From the NCBI GenBank assembly GCA_035297385.1, contig DATGZD010000158.1, positions 17,804 through 81,803 of the forward strand: DNA of 64,000 bases, given 5' to 3'. The DNA is from UBA11855 sp035297385. GTDB lineage: Archaea > Thermoproteota > Bathyarchaeia > Bathyarchaeales > Bathycorpusculaceae. The translations under genes and the position numbers were made by a program. The notes under the pieces are model-generated. The model saw only the letters and a list, made by a program, of their open reading frames with translations, was not told where the DNA came from and did no database searches. Shown here one piece after another: positions 18,759-28,087 of this stretch; positions within the stretch are counted from its first letter, which is position 1; each line of letters opens with the position of its first letter.

Positions 18759-18774
18759 GGGTAACACCCTTAGC

Positions 18775-18790
18775 ACACTATAGTTAGCGC
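18775..18790 (-). promoter_or_regulatory. NrdR box 2 (candidate operator)
   Basis: The plus strand reads ACACTATAGTTAGCGC. Its left half ACACTATA equals the consensus half-site. It lies between the TATA box and the predicted transcription start, so a bound repressor would block initiation. Confidence 0.6.
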
Positions 18791-18791
18791 A

Positions 18792-18799
18792 TATATAAA
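18792..18799 (-). promoter_or_regulatory. TATA box of the nrdR-nrdD-nrdG operon
   Basis: TTTATATA on the minus strand. Transcription is expected to start near 18770, between the two NrdR-box-like sites. Confidence 0.55.
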
Positions 18800-19099
18800 C
18801 TGTTTCCACAATAATATCGCAATATTCTATAACGCGCTGAGAGAAGTACACGATAAAATTACACAAAATTACTGAAATCAAAACTCAATTATAAACGTGC
18901 TTCCAGCAAAAGAAACACGTTTTAGGCAGATAAGTGAATAGCTTAAGACTTTCTAACATGCTACTGCTTGATGTATCTTGGTGAATCATTTTCTTGATGT
19001 AAGACGCTAAAGTAAGAAGAGACAATGTTGTTGAGGGAGCAAAAATAGTTATTAACGAGTAGACGAGATAGGCTACGGTTTAGGAGTTAGGCAAGCAGC

Positions 19100-19576
19100 A
19101 TGGCTTTCGACATATCTGTAATTCCTTGGTCAACAGTGACGATAATGGGCATTTCGTTTACAATTGCGTTAGTCAACAGTACTCTCAACCGGGTTCTAAT
19201 AGGTCGTTTTGTCGGTTGGGAAAAGTATAAGACTATGCAGAAAGAGATGGCTGAATGGCGTTCTCAACAGATGGCTGCAGCACGAGCGAACGACAAGAAA
19301 CAACTTGAAAAATTGAAGAAAAAAGAAAGCCAGATAATGAATATGCAAAAACAAATGTTCAAGCCACAAATGGTTCTTATGGCTCTAACACTCGTGTATT
19401 TCTTCATATTTCCATTTCTGACTGGTTTGTTCACAAACCCATCAACTGGTCAGCAGATTGCTGTAATACATTTTCCTGGCTTTGGGAACCAACCCTTCTA
19501 TATATGGTACTTTATGTGCTCATTCTTCTTTGGTACGCTTTCATCTCGATTATTAGGTGTTCTGCAAATGGAGTAA
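19100..19576 (+). CDS. DUF106 (EMC3/YidC-like) membrane insertase
   Basis: A 158-residue membrane protein with three predicted membrane segments (about 10-33, 92-112 and 135-155) and a charged coiled coil at about 45-85. This is the build of archaeal DUF106, a homologue of YidC, EMC3 and TMCO1 that helps insert membrane proteins. It is followed by cytidylate kinase, the conserved archaeal neighbour. Confidence 0.9.
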   Translation: MAFDISVIPWSTVTIMGISFTIALVNSTLNRVLIGRFVGWEKYKTMQKEMAEWRSQQMAAARANDKKQLEKLKKKESQIMNMQKQMFKPQMVLMALTLVYFFIFPFLTGLFTNPSTGQQIAVIHFPGFGNQPFYIWYFMCSFFFGTLSSRLLGVLQME

Positions 19577-19596
19577 AGCCTTTACAGGAACTAGCT

Positions 19597-20223
19597 ATGA
19601 TTGTAAGTTCAAATACTGGGAGCAACCCCAACAACCGAAGCGTGGTCATTTGCATTTCTGGATTGGCAGGGACAGGGAAAAGCACAGTGGCTAGAAAACT
19701 TGCCAAAGAATTCTGTTTAAAGTACTATTCTGGAGGCGATGCATTGAAAGCTTTAGCCTCTGATGAAGGATATGATACGTCTAAGCCTGGATGGTGGGAA
19801 AGTCCTGTTGGTCTTGAATTCCTCATGCAGAGGCAGGGTGATTCAAAATTTGATGAAGCAATTGATCGGCGCCTCTTAGAATATGCGAAACAAGGTAACG
19901 TATTATTGGATAGTTGGACGATGCCTTGGTTAGTTAAGGATGGGTTTAAGGTTTGGCTTTTAGCCTCATTGGAAAAACGAGCTGAAAGAGTGGCTAAACG
20001 AGATGGGCTTTCTGTGCAAGAAGCGTTAGAAGTCTTGAAGGAAAAAGAGGAAAGAACGCGAGCCATTTATGAGAAATTATATGGTTTTAGTTTAGGTGAA
20101 GATTTTAAGCCTTTTGATATGATTTTAGATACAGAGAAATTGGATGAAGCTGAAGTTTACCAAATTCTTTGTCAAGTTATTACCAAAATGGTTCTAGAAA
20201 AGCAGAATTTTTGTCATCAATAA
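19597..20223 (+). CDS. cmk: Cytidylate kinase
   Basis: A 208-residue P-loop kinase: GLAGTGKST at about 20-28, a YYSGGDALKALA substrate-binding segment, LLDSWTMPWLV and an Arg-rich lid (RAERVAKRDG). It phosphorylates CMP and dCMP. ATG 19597 is chosen because AGGA lies 6-9 bp before it; starting further upstream would overlap the DUF106 gene. Synteny with DUF106 supports the call. Confidence 0.9.
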   Translation: MIVSSNTGSNPNNRSVVICISGLAGTGKSTVARKLAKEFCLKYYSGGDALKALASDEGYDTSKPGWWESPVGLEFLMQRQGDSKFDEAIDRRLLEYAKQGNVLLDSWTMPWLVKDGFKVWLLASLEKRAERVAKRDGLSVQEALEVLKEKEERTRAIYEKLYGFSLGEDFKPFDMILDTEKLDEAEVYQILCQVITKMVLEKQNFCHQ

Positions 20224-20344
20224 TATTTTTACGGTTTTCTGTTGCGTAATTTTTCAGTATTTAGTTAAGCGCGCGCTCGTTCTTTTGTTTTTTGGTAAAT
20301 TAGTTAGATTAGCTTCCTAGTATATATACCAGATTTATTTGAAA

Positions 20345-20752
20345 ATGGAAAAAGATCTGAAACGACTTGTTATTCATAGGTTATCCATCAGCATTAGTGT
20401 GGAGAGAAGAATTCCATATGGACTAAGGCATTGTTTTCAAGTAATGGCAACTGTTATATTAGCAACTATCGCATATGAAGAAAAGATTGTAATGGTTTCG
20501 GATCTAAATATTATATTTACAATCTTGCTATGCGGAATATCCACACTCATACTAATCTTTTTACTAGCTTCGCTGAAATTGAGGCGCCAAGGAGATAGTT
20601 CCCTAAGAATAATAAGAAACGGTGGTATCTTTTTCAATCCGACGAGCATTACGAAGCATTTATTAAACATTGAGGAAGAACAAAAATTTGCTTCTGCAGC
20701 CTTTGAGCAGCTAGCGAAGATTATAGAGTTTTTGCCAGATTTGGATGATTAG
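20345..20752 (+). CDS. Hypothetical two-TM protein
   Basis: A 135-residue protein with membrane segments at about 28-44 and 53-75 and a soluble C-terminal tail. No family recognised. A TATATATA box at 20321-20328 lies about 20 bp before ATG 20345, which suggests a nearly leaderless transcript (a TTG at 20339 is the alternative). Its end overlaps the end of the convergent radical SAM gene by 32 bp. Confidence 0.5.
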   Translation: MEKDLKRLVIHRLSISISVERRIPYGLRHCFQVMATVILATIAYEEKIVMVSDLNIIFTILLCGISTLILIFLLASLKLRRQGDSSLRIIRNGGIFFNPTSITKHLLNIEEEQKFASAAFEQLAKIIEFLPDLDD

Positions 20753-21803
20753 TATCCTCTTTTAGAAGAAGACCTGAATTTCTCCATTGATCTTTAGCTA
20801 ACAAAAGATTTCCATATGGGGTGCCATGAATAGAATAGAATATGTAGCACAAGTATGTACATTGCTGGCAGTTTCGGTACATTTTGCGTAAATCGTTAAA
20901 CTCCTGGCTCTTCCATTTTTTTGGTAAATCAAAGATGGAGCCTGCAATATTGTGAACGTGGCATCCAGCGATTCTGCCTGAGTGGTCGATGACGAAGAAG
21001 TTTCGAAGTGCTCGACACTTCCATGCTCTTTTATCTTCAGCGTATAGACTCCGAAGTGCTTTCAACAGTTTTGTGGTCATAAGTATTCTTCGGTTTTTCC
21101 TCTTCAATTCAATTAAAGAATCCATTAGATTAATCATTGCTTGTTTATCTTTAATCATGAATTCATCATTTGCTTTGCCAATTCGAAAGAGTTGATTGGC
21201 ATCAGAGGATAAATCAAATGAGTAGAGACAGTACCAGACGGGAATGCCTTGCTTTGTGAAATACTCTGTGATATCTAGAATCTCATAGAGGTTCATCTGT
21301 GAAATTGTCGGAGTAACAGCAACTTTAATGCCTTCCTTTAGAAGAGTTTCTACACTATTCATTGCATTTTTCCAAGAACCTGGCACGCCCTTGATGTAAT
21401 CGTTCTTCGCTTCATCCAGACTATCTATACTGATTGCGGCAAAATCCACGTTGCGGAGTGCCTCAATTTTTTTGGCTGCCATACTACCGTTATCGTATAC
21501 GGTGGTGACGAATCTTTCGGAAGCGTAGTCAATTATTTCTTTTGCATCCTCACGTAGGAGCGGGTCACCGCCTGAAAAAACAATCTCTACGATTCCTAAG
21601 TCTTTTAGAATGTCCAAGCCATGTTTAATTTCTTCCGCTGATAGTTCTTTTTGTTCTTGTTCTTGCCAGATATTGCAGCCTCTACATCGATAATTGCACC
21701 TTCGAGTTATGAGCCATTGAACATGATGAGGCTTACCTGGAACTAATGAACGTGCAGCGACTGTTGCAGCTTTCTTGAAGTTTGAAGTCAAAGATTCTAT
21801 CAC
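20721..21803 (-). CDS. Radical SAM protein with C-terminal cysteine cluster
   Basis: The 360-residue protein has CNYRCRGC near 36-43 for the SAM-binding [4Fe-4S] cluster, FSGGDPLLR as the second SAM motif, and a C-terminal SPASM-like set of cysteines (CRALRNFFVIDHSGRIAGCHVH, CQQCTYLC). Such proteins modify peptides, sugars or lipids. The head-to-head methyltransferase and two glycosyltransferases suggest a role in surface glycolipid or glycoprotein assembly, which is inference. Confidence 0.8.
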   Translation of the reverse strand: MIESLTSNFKKAATVAARSLVPGKPHHVQWLITRRCNYRCRGCNIWQEQEQKELSAEEIKHGLDILKDLGIVEIVFSGGDPLLREDAKEIIDYASERFVTTVYDNGSMAAKKIEALRNVDFAAISIDSLDEAKNDYIKGVPGSWKNAMNSVETLLKEGIKVAVTPTISQMNLYEILDITEYFTKQGIPVWYCLYSFDLSSDANQLFRIGKANDEFMIKDKQAMINLMDSLIELKRKNRRILMTTKLLKALRSLYAEDKRAWKCRALRNFFVIDHSGRIAGCHVHNIAGSIFDLPKKWKSQEFNDLRKMYRNCQQCTYLCYIFYSIHGTPYGNLLLAKDQWRNSGLLLKEDTNHPNLAKTL

Positions 21804-22001
21804 TAACCGCTGAATTGATATTACAGTAGTTCAGTATGGACTATAAAAACTATACAGCAATGTAAGCGAGGGTCCCTTCTGAGTTCACAGTTTGAAAAAG
21901 ACTATTTCGATTACTTAAAGTACTCCGGAAAACAGCGACTTATTGCTAATCACGTATTTGAATGCTTAAACTGGGCATCATCAGTTTTAAATCAAGATTT
22001 A

Positions 22002-22535
22002 TTGCGTGGGACCAACAAAACAAGTTTAGACGTTGGGTGTGCTTTTGGATATGGAGTTCATCTTATGCATCAACTAGGTTATGATGCTTGGGGCGTGGAT
22101 ATTTCACGTCATGCACTCGTTCAAGGAAGAAAACGGTTGACTGATAATGTCTTTGTTGTCTGTGACTCTCAGAAGAGCTTGCCCTTCAATGAGAAATTCA
22201 ATTTAGTAACGTGTTTTGAAGTTTTGGAGCACTTAAGGAATCCTGAAAATGCATTGCAGAATATGTATAACGTGAGCGATAGCGTAATCCTTTGTACTAC
22301 ACCAAATAAAACCATTGAGAAAATTATGAAGAAAATATTGCGCAGATACGATAGGACCCATGTTAATGTTAAGACTCCAGCAGAATGGGAAAGCTTGATT
22401 CGCAAAACCTTGCCTTGCAAGTTCATGAAGATTGAATGCTTCATGGATTCTAGTTTTCAATTTGTTAACACATCATTTTATAAATCGCTAAGGCTACCTT
22501 TTGGAATGGAGACACGAATAATAATAGTAAAATAG
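22002..22535 (+). CDS. SAM-dependent methyltransferase (N-terminus uncertain)
   Basis: A class I methyltransferase: DVGCAFGYGVHLM is motif I, GVDISRHAL motif II and TCFEVLEHLRNPENAL the later motifs. TTG 22002 gives 177 residues but begins only a few residues before motif I. The frame stays open back to 21819 and encodes a plausible N-terminus (FEKDYFDYLKYSGKQR and onward), yet contains no ATG, GTG or TTG. The real start may be a CTG near 21879, or the 5' end may be damaged. Next gene 9 bp downstream is a GT2 glycosyltransferase. Confidence 0.75.
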   Translation: MRGTNKTSLDVGCAFGYGVHLMHQLGYDAWGVDISRHALVQGRKRLTDNVFVVCDSQKSLPFNEKFNLVTCFEVLEHLRNPENALQNMYNVSDSVILCTTPNKTIEKIMKKILRRYDRTHVNVKTPAEWESLIRKTLPCKFMKIECFMDSSFQFVNTSFYKSLRLPFGMETRIIIVK

Positions 22536-22543
22536 GTGCTATA

Positions 22544-23284
22544 ATGAGTTCGGAGCGAATCGATGTCGTCGTCCTGACGAAAAATAGTGAACGAATGCTA
22601 CAAGAATGCTTAGAATCAATCTACGAGACTGTGCCTGTAAATCGTTTAATAATTGTTGACGGATACTCAACTGATGAAACCCTTAAGATTGTGGATGCGT
22701 TCCAAGAAAAATATAGGAATATCATCACAGCTATGGACAACGGAACACGTGGCAGTGCAAGACTAAAAGGTATCAGGCTCGTCGAAACAGATTGGTTTTT
22801 GTTTGTTGACAGCGATGTCACATTATGCAATGGTTGGTTTGTTAAGGCAAAGAGACTGGTGAACAAAGATATAGGCGCCGTTTGGGGAACAGAAGTCTGG
22901 GATGGTATTCAAAATTCAGTTGTTCTTCAGCTTTTTTTAAAGATAACACGACGAATTTTTGATTTGCGAGGAGGCACACATGACTTGTTGGTTCGTCGGG
23001 AGGCAGTAAAAGATATTAAGATACCTAGAAATTTGCATGTGTTTGAAGATGCATTCATTAAGGATTGGATTACCAAAAAAGGTTACAAATTGATTGCTAC
23101 GTATGATCCATATTGTATTCATTTTCGACCTGCAGCTGTTTGGACCTTTAAGGGCAGTTTAGATATTATCATTGACGCTTTTAGGTTTGGGTCATTGTCA
23201 AAGATGCCAAAACTTTTCCTGGCATATGGTTTTTACACTGTCTATGTTGTGTATAGAAATCTATTTCAGAGAAGACTATCTTAA
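22544..23284 (+). CDS. GT2-family glycosyltransferase
   Basis: The 246-residue inverting glycosyltransferase starts with the GT2 fold (DVVVLTKNSERMLQECLESI) and carries VDGYSTDETL and FVDSDVTL, the metal-binding DxD-type segment. A C-terminal membrane-leaning stretch follows. It forms a short plus-strand run with the methyltransferase and a second GT2 enzyme, consistent with glycan assembly at the cytoplasmic face. Confidence 0.87.
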   Translation: MSSERIDVVVLTKNSERMLQECLESIYETVPVNRLIIVDGYSTDETLKIVDAFQEKYRNIITAMDNGTRGSARLKGIRLVETDWFLFVDSDVTLCNGWFVKAKRLVNKDIGAVWGTEVWDGIQNSVVLQLFLKITRRIFDLRGGTHDLLVRREAVKDIKIPRNLHVFEDAFIKDWITKKGYKLIATYDPYCIHFRPAAVWTFKGSLDIIIDAFRFGSLSKMPKLFLAYGFYTVYVVYRNLFQRRLS

Positions 23285-23307
23285 CCTGTTCATTTGCTAA
23301 TGATATA

Positions 23308-24138
23308 GTGTTTGGAGAAGCAGGCTTGAAGATTTCGGTGGTCATAAGGACAAGAGATAAAGAGAAGTACTTTGATTCTCTGTTAGAAAGCCTAGCTAGA
23401 CAGACGGCTCAAGTCTCAGAGATCGTGGTAGCCGATAATTTTTCATCAAAGAATGAATTAGACAATCTACTTGTTGACCTTGAAGAAGTTAAAAGGAAAC
23501 ACTTCAAGAACCGAACTATCAAGGTTTTTCCTTTTCCAAAAAACGAATTTTCTCATGCTTACTCAACTAATATGGCCGTCAACATAGCTGAGAACGAATT
23601 AGTCTGTATTACCAATGCTCACTCTTTACCTACCTCATTTTCGTGGCTGGAAGGTGGGTTGAAACATTTTGAAGACCCACAAGTTGCAGGAGTCAGCGGG
23701 TTCTTCATCCCCCACAAGGATGGTTGCGTCTTTGGTCGATGTGATGCAATTCTGTATTACTTCTCTCAGAAAATTAGTGCTCATCCTGTTTGGTGTTCTA
23801 CAATTAACTGTATTATCAGAAAATCATTATGGGAAAAGTATCCTTTTGATGAAAATCTACCAAAAATTATTCCTCAAACTCAAGAATACGGATCTGAAGA
23901 CTATGACTGGAGTAGGGAGATGACAGCGCGAGGTTTTAGAATTATAATAGATCCATTGTTTACCGTTTTCCATTCTCATCATGAAAATGTTGATGAAATG
24001 TCAAGAAATATGAAGAACTATTTTGTTTACAGACGACTTCAGCAACAGATAAACTCTTTTCCAAGGCCACGTCATTCAATGAGCCGAGTCTTTCATGAAA
24101 ATGATCTTGCTTCCAGAACTGTAGAAATCCTAGCTTAA
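23308..24138 (+). CDS. GT2-family glycosyltransferase
   Basis: The 276-residue protein starts at GTG 23308 and shows KISVVIRTRDKEKYFDSLL, VVADNFSSKNELD, VCITNAHSLP and a W-rich EDYDWSREM acceptor-site motif typical of GT2 enzymes (SEDxDW-like). It is the last gene of the methyltransferase, GT2, GT2 run and converges on the AIR-synthase-like gene. Confidence 0.87.
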   Translation: MFGEAGLKISVVIRTRDKEKYFDSLLESLARQTAQVSEIVVADNFSSKNELDNLLVDLEEVKRKHFKNRTIKVFPFPKNEFSHAYSTNMAVNIAENELVCITNAHSLPTSFSWLEGGLKHFEDPQVAGVSGFFIPHKDGCVFGRCDAILYYFSQKISAHPVWCSTINCIIRKSLWEKYPFDENLPKIIPQTQEYGSEDYDWSREMTARGFRIIIDPLFTVFHSHHENVDEMSRNMKNYFVYRRLQQQINSFPRPRHSMSRVFHENDLASRTVEILA

Positions 24139-24152
24139 ACTTTTGTCAGTTG

Positions 24153-25166
24153 TTATTCTTTCAGTGCTCGCCATAAATGGTCAGATACAGGTCTTGGTAA
24201 ATCTTCGCTTTCATCCTTTTCCAGTAGAAGCCGTTTGTTAGTATTGCCAATAAATTCGCCTATTTCTGAACTGTAAATTCGTTCCTTAGCCAAATCTTCG
24301 ATTATTTCATTAACTTTTTCAGGTTTGGCTGCAATTAGTAGTGAACCTGAACCAATCAATTGCAGGGGATCAATCTCAAAATACCGACATATTTTAGACG
24401 TTTCAGGCTCAACCATAATCTTATCTTTAAAGATTCTTACTCCTAAGTTTGAAGCATCTGCCATTTCGTGAATTCCGTTTAGGACGCCTCCTTCAGTTGG
24501 ATCATGCATAGCATTAACACCGCCAGTTTTGTAGGCAGTTAATGCATCTTTTACAACGCTTATTTGATTGTAGAATTTCTTGGCATCACTTAACATTTGA
24601 GAACTTAAAACTCTCTTCAATTGTTCTTCTTTATCCGAAGCCAGTATCGCTGTGCCCTCAATGCCAGCACTTTTAGTTAAGATGAGTTTGTCACCATTCT
24701 TTGCTCCACCCGCTGTGACATAATTACCTTTGTCAGTTAAGCCCATTATGCAGCCAACTACGATTGGGTTTGTTAGGTTAGGTGTCGTTTCGCAATGTCC
24801 ACCGATAATGGCAATGCCTAATTCTCTTGCGGCTATGTCCATTTGGCTAGTAATATCTTCAACTATTCTTCTATCCGAAAATTCGGGCAACATTATGCAA
24901 GATAATAGAAAGCTCGGAGGAACACCAAACGTGGCGATATCGTTAGCGTTCACATTAACGGCTGACCAGCCGATACGTTCAATTGCACCGGTTATTGGGT
25001 CCATTGATACGATCAATGACTTGTTGCCCACATCAAGAACAGAACCATCTATACCGGCAGTTGGCCCTAAAACCACTTCTTTACGTGTGGCTCCCAAGTT
25101 TTTGAAGACAATTTCTTCCAAGATATCTATCGGGATTTTTCCAGGTGGCAATCTCATTATTATCAT
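24153..25166 (-). CDS. AIR synthase-related protein (HypE/ThiL-like)
   Basis: A 337-residue member of the PurM/HypE/ThiL/SelD superfamily: an N-terminal PurM domain with GPTAGIDGSVLDVG and VNANDIATFGVPP, and a C-terminal domain with HDPTEGGVLNGIHEMADAS. HypE ends in a reactive Cys, which is absent here (end WRALKE), so hydrogenase maturation is unlikely. It sits 17 bp after an ECF S component gene in the same transcript, which would suit a vitamin-related kinase, though this is inference. Confidence 0.75.
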   Translation of the reverse strand: MIIMRLPPGKIPIDILEEIVFKNLGATRKEVVLGPTAGIDGSVLDVGNKSLIVSMDPITGAIERIGWSAVNVNANDIATFGVPPSFLLSCIMLPEFSDRRIVEDITSQMDIAARELGIAIIGGHCETTPNLTNPIVVGCIMGLTDKGNYVTAGGAKNGDKLILTKSAGIEGTAILASDKEEQLKRVLSSQMLSDAKKFYNQISVVKDALTAYKTGGVNAMHDPTEGGVLNGIHEMADASNLGVRIFKDKIMVEPETSKICRYFEIDPLQLIGSGSLLIAAKPEKVNEIIEDLAKERIYSSEIGEFIGNTNKRLLLEKDESEDLPRPVSDHLWRALKE

Positions 25167-25183
25167 AGAAAATCTTTGCGTTT

Positions 25184-25726
25184 CTAGCTTTTAAGCTGTG
25201 GGAAAACACGTAAGATCGCATGCATGATCGGTATGGCAATAATTAAGCCAACTATTACCTGCACCAAATTAAAAGGAACTTCGAAGAGAGCAGCAGCAAA
25301 TGGATAACCCAAAACGATTTGTTCATAGAGAAAGTAGCCAATGACCATTTCTAATCCACCAATTACAATAGAAATAACTGCACATATAGTAAGATTAGAG
25401 ATTCGATAACGAAGTCTTGAGTTCAGAAATCCAACAATTGCACCTTCAATTCCTTTTATTATTAATGTTCCAGGTGCAAAGCCAGCGAAGCCCAGATAAA
25501 CATCGGCTAAACTGGCACCCACACCTCCAGCTAGAGCACCGACTAAAGCACCTGCTACCAAAGCGGCGATATAGATGATTGTCTCCCCAAAATTGAAGTA
25601 ACCTTGAGTTGCAGGAATAGCTATAGGCGGGATTTGAGAGGTGACGACAAATACGAGTGCAGCGAATACGGCTGCTAACGCTAACTTTAATGTCGCATTC
25701 AGACCGTATTTGTCTTTATTAGCCAT
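25184..25726 (-). CDS. ECF transporter S component
   Basis: A membrane protein of 180 residues with about five to six hydrophobic helices and the pattern ALAAVFAALVFVVTSQIPPI near the N-terminus, GYFNFGETIIYIAALVAG and GALAGGVGASLADVYLG, typical of substrate-binding ECF components. ATG 25726 (MANKDKYG) is preferred; a TTG at 25885 would add a 53-residue extension without family support. The substrate is unknown, probably a vitamin or precursor. It is upstream of the AIR-synthase-like gene. Confidence 0.8.
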   Translation of the reverse strand: MANKDKYGLNATLKLALAAVFAALVFVVTSQIPPIAIPATQGYFNFGETIIYIAALVAGALVGALAGGVGASLADVYLGFAGFAPGTLIIKGIEGAIVGFLNSRLRYRISNLTICAVISIVIGGLEMVIGYFLYEQIVLGYPFAAALFEVPFNLVQVIVGLIIAIPIMHAILRVFPQLKS

Positions 25727-25898
25727 GTTAGCAACTTCTGTAAATTTAGTATCAAACTTCGTATTAACTATATTTTTCTGTTTAGATAAGGCAAACCTGA
25801 TCCATTTTTTAGGATTTAGAGTCTCCAGGTTTGATGCATGAGAGAAAATTCTAAATGGGAGAAAGATGCTGATTACTCCAAGCAAGAGTTGAATTGTT

Positions 25899-26282
25899 AT
25901 GAGCGAAAAACAGGTTAGAGAGGATCCAGTTCGGATGCATAAGGACGCTAATAATTTAATGGATTCCGGAAAGTATGAGCAAGCAAGAGATATGTTTCTA
26001 AGAACAGCTGAACTTTACAGAAAATCACAAAATTACTTTGATTCTACAACAATGCTCTATAAAGCAGGTGAATGCGATTTTGCGCTAAAAAATTATGAAA
26101 AAGCAGCGGAGAGTTTTATGAAATCAGCAGATCTTTCCTTCCAAAAAGGTTTTGATAGGTTCGGCGTAAGCGCATTAGACTATGCTAAAGATTGTTATAA
26201 TGCGTTGGGAAATAAAGAAAAAGTCGCTGAATTGGAGAAGAAGATTAAGGAAGAAAAAGCTAAACTGGAAAGTGCGTTCTAA
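25899..26282 (+). CDS. TPR-repeat protein
   Basis: A 127-residue, fully helical protein with three TPR-like units (ARDMFLRTAELYRKSQNYFD, FALKNYEKAAESFMKSADL, YAKDCYNALGNKEKVAEL). TPR repeats mediate protein contacts; the build is close to the SNAP-like TPR proteins seen in archaea. It is transcribed divergently from the ECF gene. The partner is unknown. Confidence 0.75.
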   Translation: MSEKQVREDPVRMHKDANNLMDSGKYEQARDMFLRTAELYRKSQNYFDSTTMLYKAGECDFALKNYEKAAESFMKSADLSFQKGFDRFGVSALDYAKDCYNALGNKEKVAELEKKIKEEKAKLESAF

Positions 26283-26364
26283 AAGCCTTTTCATCTATCA
26301 AATTTGTTTCCGTTAAAGCTATCAAGCCATAGTTTTTATTCACCATCTTATAAAGAATAGAATA

Positions 26365-28053
26365 ATGCCTACGCTTTTCAAATCCTTAGCCGATCTTCTA
26401 GAAAAAGTGGAAGCTACTAAAAAGAGACTTCAAACAATTAACATGGTTGCTGAATTTCTAAAGACTTTGGAAGCGGATGAATTAGAACCCGCTATCTTGA
26501 TGGTTCTTGGTAGAGGTTTTCCCAAATGGAGTCAAAAAACTCTTGATGTAAGTTGGTCAACATTAAACAGAGTTCTTCAACGTATTACTCAAGTTGACTG
26601 GAACGTTTTCTCTGATACCTTCAGTAAGACGGGTGACATTGGAAGTGCAACTAAAGCACTCTTTGAAAAAGCGAGAATTACAAAACAAACACTTCTTGTT
26701 CATCAAAATCTCACAATAACTGATGTTCAAAATAGTCTAGAAATCATCGCTGCAACGAGCGGTTTTGGTTCAAGAAAACGAAAAGAACGCTTAATTCAAG
26801 CCTTATTTAGTCAAGCAACACCGGTTGAAGCTAAGTATTTAGTAAAGATTTTTACTTGCGAAATGCGAACAGGCTTTCATGAAGGTTTAATGGAGCAGGC
26901 AATAAGCAAAGCCTTCAATGTACCTTTGTCGACTGTGCAAACTATGAGCATGTCTCTTGGTGACGTTGCTGAAGTCGCGATGTTAGCTAAGACTGGCAGA
27001 GATGACTTGACTAAACCACATTTCAAACTTTTTAGACCTGTAAAACCGATGTTAGCTCAAATTGCAGATAATGTAGATGAAGCGTTAATTGAGCATGGTG
27101 GAGAAACAGCGTTCGAGTATAAGTATGATGGTGCAAGAATTCAAATTCACAAGCAGAATGATACAGTTCGTATTTTTAGTCGAAGATTAACTGATGTAAC
27201 AACGAGCTTACCTGAAATTGTGGATATAGCAAAGGTAAATCTTGCAAATGAGACTATTGTTGAAGGCGAAGTTGTGGCTGTTGATTCTTTAGGTTTTCCG
27301 ATTCCTTTTCAACATTTAATGCGTAGACTCAAGAGAGTTCATGGAATCGCAGACACGGCAGAAAGAATTCCTTTAAGGCTCTTTCTATTTGACATTCTCT
27401 ACTTGAACAGTGAGAACCTCATCAATTTGCCATATACTGAGCGTAGACAAATCTTGATTAATAATGCAGGTAAAATCTTTCTAACAAAACAAATGGTTAC
27501 CAGTAAGGCCGAGATAGCAAACAGTTTCTTGCAAGAGGCTTTGAACTCCGGGCATGAAGGTTTAATGGCAAAAAAGCTTGATAGTATATATACGCCTGGA
27601 ACACGAGGAAAACGTTGGTTCAAGATAAAGAGTGTGTTAGAATCTTTAGATCTTGTTGTTATAGCTGCCGAGTATGGTTATGGAAGAAGACATGGTTGGT
27701 TGTCCAATTACTATTTGGCTGCACGTGATGTTGAGACCGGTGAATTCTATGATTTGGGAAAAACTTTCAAGGGATTAACTGATGCTGAGATCATTGAGAT
27801 GACTAAACGACTAAAAGCGTTGATCGTAAGTGAAAGTAGTTGGTGTGTGAATGTTTTGCCAAAAATTGTTGTTGAGGTTGCTTACAATGAGATTCAGTAT
27901 AGTCCCAAGTACAAGAGTAAAATGGCCTTGAGGTTTGCTAGGATAACTCGGATTCGGGAGGATAAAGCGCCTGAAGATGCTGATACAATTCAGAGAGTTA
28001 GAGAAATCTACGAGAAACAATTCCTGAAAAAAGGCAGATACAAAACTGAATAA
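26365..28053 (+). CDS. lig: ATP-dependent DNA ligase
   Basis: The 562-residue enzyme seals nicks in DNA. Seen: the archaeal/eukaryotic DNA ligase I build with an N-terminal DNA-binding domain (1-220), the adenylation motif EYKYDGARIQIH with Lys253, motifs such as FSRRLTDVT and EGEVVA, and the C-terminal OB domain with RWFKIKSV at its start. Length is normal for archaeal Lig. The next gene starts 34 bp downstream. Confidence 0.95.
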   Translation: MPTLFKSLADLLEKVEATKKRLQTINMVAEFLKTLEADELEPAILMVLGRGFPKWSQKTLDVSWSTLNRVLQRITQVDWNVFSDTFSKTGDIGSATKALFEKARITKQTLLVHQNLTITDVQNSLEIIAATSGFGSRKRKERLIQALFSQATPVEAKYLVKIFTCEMRTGFHEGLMEQAISKAFNVPLSTVQTMSMSLGDVAEVAMLAKTGRDDLTKPHFKLFRPVKPMLAQIADNVDEALIEHGGETAFEYKYDGARIQIHKQNDTVRIFSRRLTDVTTSLPEIVDIAKVNLANETIVEGEVVAVDSLGFPIPFQHLMRRLKRVHGIADTAERIPLRLFLFDILYLNSENLINLPYTERRQILINNAGKIFLTKQMVTSKAEIANSFLQEALNSGHEGLMAKKLDSIYTPGTRGKRWFKIKSVLESLDLVVIAAEYGYGRRHGWLSNYYLAARDVETGEFYDLGKTFKGLTDAEIIEMTKRLKALIVSESSWCVNVLPKIVVEVAYNEIQYSPKYKSKMALRFARITRIREDKAPEDADTIQRVREIYEKQFLKKGRYKTE

Positions 28054-28087
28054 GAAAAGAATAGAGAATAATATTGGAGCACCAAGA

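Noticed and set aside
24153..25166. Calling the AIR-synthase-like protein HypE
   Set aside because: The C-terminal Cys needed by HypE is missing and no hydrogenase genes are near.
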